DNA of 64,000 nt from positions 60,752 to 124,751 of the forward strand of contig CAKSFA010000003.1 in assembly GCA_934454125.1 (NCBI GenBank), in the 5' to 3' direction. Source of the DNA: an uncultured Eubacteriales bacterium (GTDB lineage Bacteria > Bacillota > Clostridia > Oscillospirales > Acutalibacteraceae). Both the position numbers and the translations under genes were made by a program. The notes under the pieces are model-generated. The model was not told the origin of the DNA. It saw only the letters and a list, made by a program, of their open reading frames with translations, and made no database searches. Below are positions 61,655 to 64,000 of this stretch, one piece after another. Position 1 is the stretch's first letter, and each line of letters begins with the position of its first letter.

Positions 61655-61689
61655 ATAAAGCGTCGCTAAGAGCAAATTTGCGGCGATTT

Positions 61690-61765
61690 GGGAGCATAGC
61701 TCAGCTGGGAGAGCATCTGCCTTACAAGCAGAGGGTCACAGGTTCGAGCCCTGTTGTTCCCACCA
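61690..61765 (+). tRNA. tRNA-Val (anticodon TAC)
   Basis: A complete cloverleaf: acceptor GGGAGCA with TGTTCCC, anticodon stem TCTGC/GCAGA around loop CTTACAA (anticodon TAC), T-loop GGTTCGAGCC, and an encoded CCA end. Confidence 0.96.
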
Positions 61766-61769
61766 CTTT

Positions 61770-61846
61770 GGCCTAGTAGTTCAGTTGGTTAGAACGCCAG
61801 CCTGTCACGCTGGAGGTCGACGGTTCGAGCCCGTTCTAGGTCGCCA
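61770..61846 (+). tRNA. tRNA-Asp (anticodon GTC)
   Basis: Acceptor GGCCTAG pairs with CTAGGTC (one G-T), anticodon stem CCAGC/GCTGG around CTGTCAC gives GTC, discriminator G, CCA encoded. Confidence 0.96.
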
Positions 61847-61849
61847 TAT

Positions 61850-61925
<76 letters not shown>

Positions 61926-61930
61926 TGTGT

Positions 61931-62006
61931 GCGGATGTAGCTCATCTGGTAGAGCGCCACCTTGCCAAGGTGGAGGTAGCGAGTTCGAGCCTCGTCATCC
62001 GCTCCA
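61931..62006 (+). tRNA. tRNA-Gly (anticodon GCC)
   Basis: Acceptor GCGGATG pairs with CATCCGC, anticodon stem CCACC/GGTGG around TTGCCAA gives GCC, discriminator T, CCA encoded. Confidence 0.96.
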
Positions 62007-62094
62007 TATTGACCAAAAAGGATGGCGCTTGTTTGAGTTTTTTTGGGCAAAGCGTCATTTTTATCGGTGATTTTGCATAGATTTAGGCTTGTAG

Positions 62095-62169
62095 GGTGCC
62101 ATAGCCAAGTGGTAAGGCCAAGGTCTGCAAAACCTTTATTCCCCGGTTCAAATCCGGGTGGCACCTCCA
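62095..62169 (+). tRNA. tRNA-Cys (anticodon GCA)
   Basis: Acceptor GGTGCCA pairs with TGGCACC, anticodon stem AAGGT/ACCTT around CTGCAAA gives GCA, discriminator T, CCA encoded. It is set 88 bp apart from the first four tRNAs. Confidence 0.96.
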
Positions 62170-62172
62170 TCA

Positions 62173-62219
62173 AACTGAGTCGAGACGTATTTTGTGTCTT
62201 AGGCTCAGTTCTTATTTTT
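62173..62219 (+). terminator. Terminator of the tRNA cluster
   Basis: AACTGAG (62173-62179) pairs with CTCAGTT (62204-62210) with an inner GAGAC/GTCTT stem, followed by CTTATTTTTG. Confidence 0.85.
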
Positions 62220-62244
62220 GTAACATTATTCATAGTTTTGTAAC

Positions 62245-62290
62245 GGTTTGGCGACCACAAACCCCCCCTTTTTGGACCAAATCGCGTCAG
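62245..62290 (-). repeat. Dispersed intergenic repeat, inverted copy after the tRNA cluster
   Basis: On the minus strand this reads GGTCCAAAAA, seven G, TTTGTGGTCG, matching the copy at 26152-26175 apart from one substitution and one extra G. On the + strand GGTTTG and CAAACC (62245-62250 and 62258-62263) can pair as a small hairpin. Confidence 0.6.
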
Positions 62291-62378
62291 TTTTGGATTT
62301 TTAGTGGATTGATTTATTTATAGAAATGTGTTAAAATAAAATAGCTGTCAAAGTGATACTTTTATTACTTGGCACATA

Positions 62379-62466
62379 GTCACTCTATTTATATAGGGTG
62401 TGGATTGAAATTTAGTTGTGATATTACACAGCGACAGATCGTTGTCACCCTCCGCATGGAGGGTGG
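62379..62466 (+). CRISPR. Solitary type I-C-like CRISPR repeat with one spacer-length segment and a degenerate second repeat
   Basis: The 33-bp unit 62379-62411 starts GTCACTC, has a short hairpin (CACTCTAT with ATAGGGTG) and ends GTGGATTGAAAT, the hallmark 3' end of type I-C repeats. After 32 bp (62412-62443) a second unit starts GTCACCCTCC-GCAT-GGAGGGTG (62444-62465); it aligns over the first 22 bp of the repeat (15 of 22 identical) but then runs into T residues, doubling as a terminator. AT-rich, leader-like DNA precedes the first unit. No cas gene is in the window. Alternatively the second hairpin is an ordinary terminator and only one repeat exists. Confidence 0.5.
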
Positions 62467-62501
62467 CTTTTTTTATTTTTTGCAAAAAATGCTAAAAAAG
62501 G

Positions 62502-62530
62502 TTGACTTTTGTAGAAAGATATGGTATTGT
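62502..62530 (+). promoter_or_regulatory. Promoter of the lectin-like gene
   Basis: TTGACT (62502-62507), 17 bp and TATTGT (62525-62530) with TGG just upstream (extended -10). Transcription would begin near 62,537 and give a long leader of about 150 nt. Confidence 0.65.
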
Positions 62531-62542
62531 GCTATATGAAAT

Positions 62543-62590
62543 AGTGTGGTTTTGGCTCGAAAAGTATAGTTAAAATCACACTGATTTTTT
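62543..62590 (+). promoter_or_regulatory. Attenuator-like hairpin in the leader of the lectin-like gene
   Basis: AGTGTGGTTTT (62543-62553) pairs with AAAATCACACT (62572-62582, one G-T pair) and is followed by GATTTTTT. It has the form of an intrinsic terminator located between the promoter and the gene; a second small stem ACCC/GGGT follows at 62591-62604. The 85 nt from there to the start codon show nothing else I can name. Confidence 0.55.
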
Positions 62591-62689
62591 ACCCATTTGA
62601 GGGTGAAAAAATGGCGATTTTACGTAGTTTCAACTCAAAAAGCCTGGTGGTAAAAAACCTATACATTTTATTACACGGGAGAGTTGATG

Positions 62690-64000
62690 ATGAGAAAGTT
62701 GTTGGCGGGGGCGTTGGCCCTCTGTTTGGTGTTGGGGATTGTGCCGGTTTCGGTATTCACGGCGTTTGCGGAAGATCCTCCAATGGTAGCTGAAAGTGGA
62801 ACAAATTTCACGGTGGATTTAGGCAAAGCGATCAAGGTTGAAAATGATGGTACTAAATTTACTTATCCACATGCTAAGGTGACGCAAAAAGAGGGAAGTA
62901 CCGACCTAATTACGGTATTGAATGTTACGGTGACCAGTGGCTCAATTGATAGTAGTAAAGCTGGTGCTGAAACACTAAAAGATACAGCCGGTAAATCGCT
63001 GACGTGGATTTTTAATACGGATAATCGTAAATCTACAGAAGATGTTCAAGATATGCTGCGTAAGCTTATATTTACGAAAGACACAGACAATCAAATGGAT
63101 GTTACGGTTGCCGTTGATGGTAATACCGTTAGTGGATTTGATAATACCACTAACATGAAATTTACGCAATATTCTACAAACGGGCATTATTATTTGTATA
63201 TAAATGATGCAGGAAAGTCATGGAGTGAAGCTTACAACGCGGCGAAACAGTATATTTTTGCAGGTAGAAAGGGCTATTTAGCAACCGTAACCACCCAAGC
63301 TGAGACTGATTATTTGTTGAATATCTCTAATAATCCCACATGGCTGGGTGGTACGAGCTTGCTTTTGCAAAGTGGAGATCAGATTGGGGATATTGAAAAA
63401 ATTGACCGTGATTCTGAGTCTTTGAAATACCCTGATAATATTCAAAGTATTAAGAGCAATACAACTGAAGTGAAAAAGGCTATGTACTGGGCATGTGGGC
63501 CTGAAAAGGGGAAAACTTTGGCAGATACAACAAGTAATGTGAAGTGGTCTAATGGCGAACCAAATGCATGGCCTCAAACGAGCAATTTGTTAATAAAAAC
63601 AGGAGCGCCAGTGAAAGAGCTATCGGACGGTAAGTATAGAGAAACATGCTTGATGATTATTACCAATAATAAAAATGGTGAAAATAAGACAGGTTTAAAT
63701 GATATACCTGAAGGTAATTTTAGTCCAGACGTTGATGAGTTATATTCTCGGGCCCACACAAAGGGCTATTTTGTGGAGTTTGGTGGTTATGAGACGAATA
63801 GTGACCCGGGACAACGTAACGAATTGAAAACCGGAACCCAAACCCAAACCGATGTACAGCCGGTGGAGGCACAGGCGAAGATTGACAATTTACAATATGC
63901 CATATTGACCGACGCGTTTGAGAATGGCGTGCAGAAGAGTGGCGACGTGGTAGAGATATTGACGAGCCAGGTGACGGCGGTTGACAATAAGACATTGGTT
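62690..64000 (+). CDS. Secreted protein with a C-type-lectin-like domain (partial, 3' end outside window)
   Basis: An uninterrupted frame of 437 codons runs from the ATG at 62690 (GGGAGAG 6 bp upstream; ATG at 62687 also possible) to the window end. The first ~26 residues are a signal peptide ending 'VFTAFA'. Residues ~30-160 look beta-rich with no family recognised. Residues ~165-370 resemble a C-type lectin fold: 'SWSEAYNAAKQY', 'GYLATVTTQAET', 'TWLGG', 'KWSNGEPNAW' and 'GYFVEFGGY', with insertions. A Thr/Gln-rich linker and a further helical stretch follow. Low-complexity, Ala/Thr/Val-rich codons differ from the genes before. It is probably a surface adhesin-like protein; its binding partner is unknown. 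Confidence 0.82.
   Translation, partial: MRKLLAGALALCLVLGIVPVSVFTAFAEDPPMVAESGTNFTVDLGKAIKVENDGTKFTYPHAKVTQKEGSTDLITVLNVTVTSGSIDSSKAGAETLKDTAGKSLTWIFNTDNRKSTEDVQDMLRKLIFTKDTDNQMDVTVAVDGNTVSGFDNTTNMKFTQYSTNGHYYLYINDAGKSWSEAYNAAKQYIFAGRKGYLATVTTQAETDYLLNISNNPTWLGGTSLLLQSGDQIGDIEKIDRDSESLKYPDNIQSIKSNTTEVKKAMYWACGPEKGKTLADTTSNVKWSNGEPNAWPQTSNLLIKTGAPVKELSDGKYRETCLMIITNNKNGENKTGLNDIPEGNFSPDVDELYSRAHTKGYFVEFGGYETNSDPGQRNELKTGTQTQTDVQPVEAQAKIDNLQYAILTDAFENGVQKSGDVVEILTSQVTAVDNKTLV

Noticed and set aside
62444..62480. Plain terminator for an upstream gene
   Set aside because: No gene lies between the tRNA terminator (62219) and this hairpin; its match to the 5' part of the CRISPR-like repeat and its spacing make a degenerate repeat the more interesting reading, though not proven.

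Overview
The window reads as a chromosomal segment of a low-to-mid GC, endospore-lineage member of the Firmicutes, class Clostridia, most likely the Oscillospiraceae/Ruminococcaceae group. That placement is inferred from gene content and order. The long Bacillus/Clostridium core cluster (yicC-remA-gmk-rpoZ-priA-def-fmt-rsmB-rlmN-prpC-prkC-rsgA-thiN-spoVM) is present, as are Nfn-type electron bifurcation, a sporulation gene set (ytfJ, dacF, spoVM, a sipL-like gene, spoIVA, spoIVFA/spoIVFB-like genes), Gram-positive style -35/-10 boxes with 17-bp spacing, and frequent TTG or GTG starts behind strong Shine-Dalgarno sequences. Nearly every gene is on the + strand; rpmB is the only clear exception.

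Layout. 0-2.3 kb: the end of a DUF512 gene, der and plsY, closed by a two-way terminator facing rpmB. 2.8-7.9 kb: an M50 protease, scpA-scpB, DUF2953, ytfJ, dacF and rluB. 8.0-21.8 kb: the housekeeping cluster from yicC to thiN, ending in a small membrane protein and the 30-residue spoVM. 21.9-25.7 kb: a lone TetR regulator, then a sipL-like gene and spoIVA. 25.7-26.5 kb: an AT-rich non-coding gap with repeats and a perfect consensus promoter. 26.5-35.1 kb: one giant gene for an anchored extracytoplasmic protein of about 2,840 residues made of about ten repeats of 190-225 residues; I recognise no family for it. 35.3-37.5 kb: nfnA-nfnB. 37.6-41.7 kb: spoIVFA/spoIVFB-like pair, a TIGR03960-type radical SAM protein and DUF2344. 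41.7-51.3 kb: a structured leader and rplS, a GT2 glycosyltransferase with a Wzx-type flippase, two tandem signal peptidases, rbgA, rnhB, yraN, a dipeptidase, thrC and a phosphoesterase. 51.4-61.6 kb: tig (with a histone-H1-like tail), clpP, clpX, lon, engB, lysA, yerC, a methyltransferase and hslO. 61.7-62.2 kb: five tRNA genes. 62.2-64.0 kb: a solitary CRISPR-like repeat and the start of a secreted C-type-lectin-like protein that runs off the window.

Functional themes are ribosome assembly and translation (der, rbgA, rsgA, rlmN, rsmB, rluB, def, fmt, rplS, rpmB), protein quality control (tig, clpP, clpX, lon, hslO), cell envelope (plsY, dacF, PASTA kinase and phosphatase, GT2/flippase, signal peptidases) and spore morphogenesis. 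SpoVM, the SipL-like protein and SpoIVA, which in characterised relatives meet at the forespore surface, are encoded within 4 kb. The most novel items are the giant repeat protein with its promoter region, the solitary type I-C-like CRISPR repeat, the Lys/Ala-rich trigger factor tail and the structured rplS leader. All calls come from reading the sequence and translations; no database search was run.
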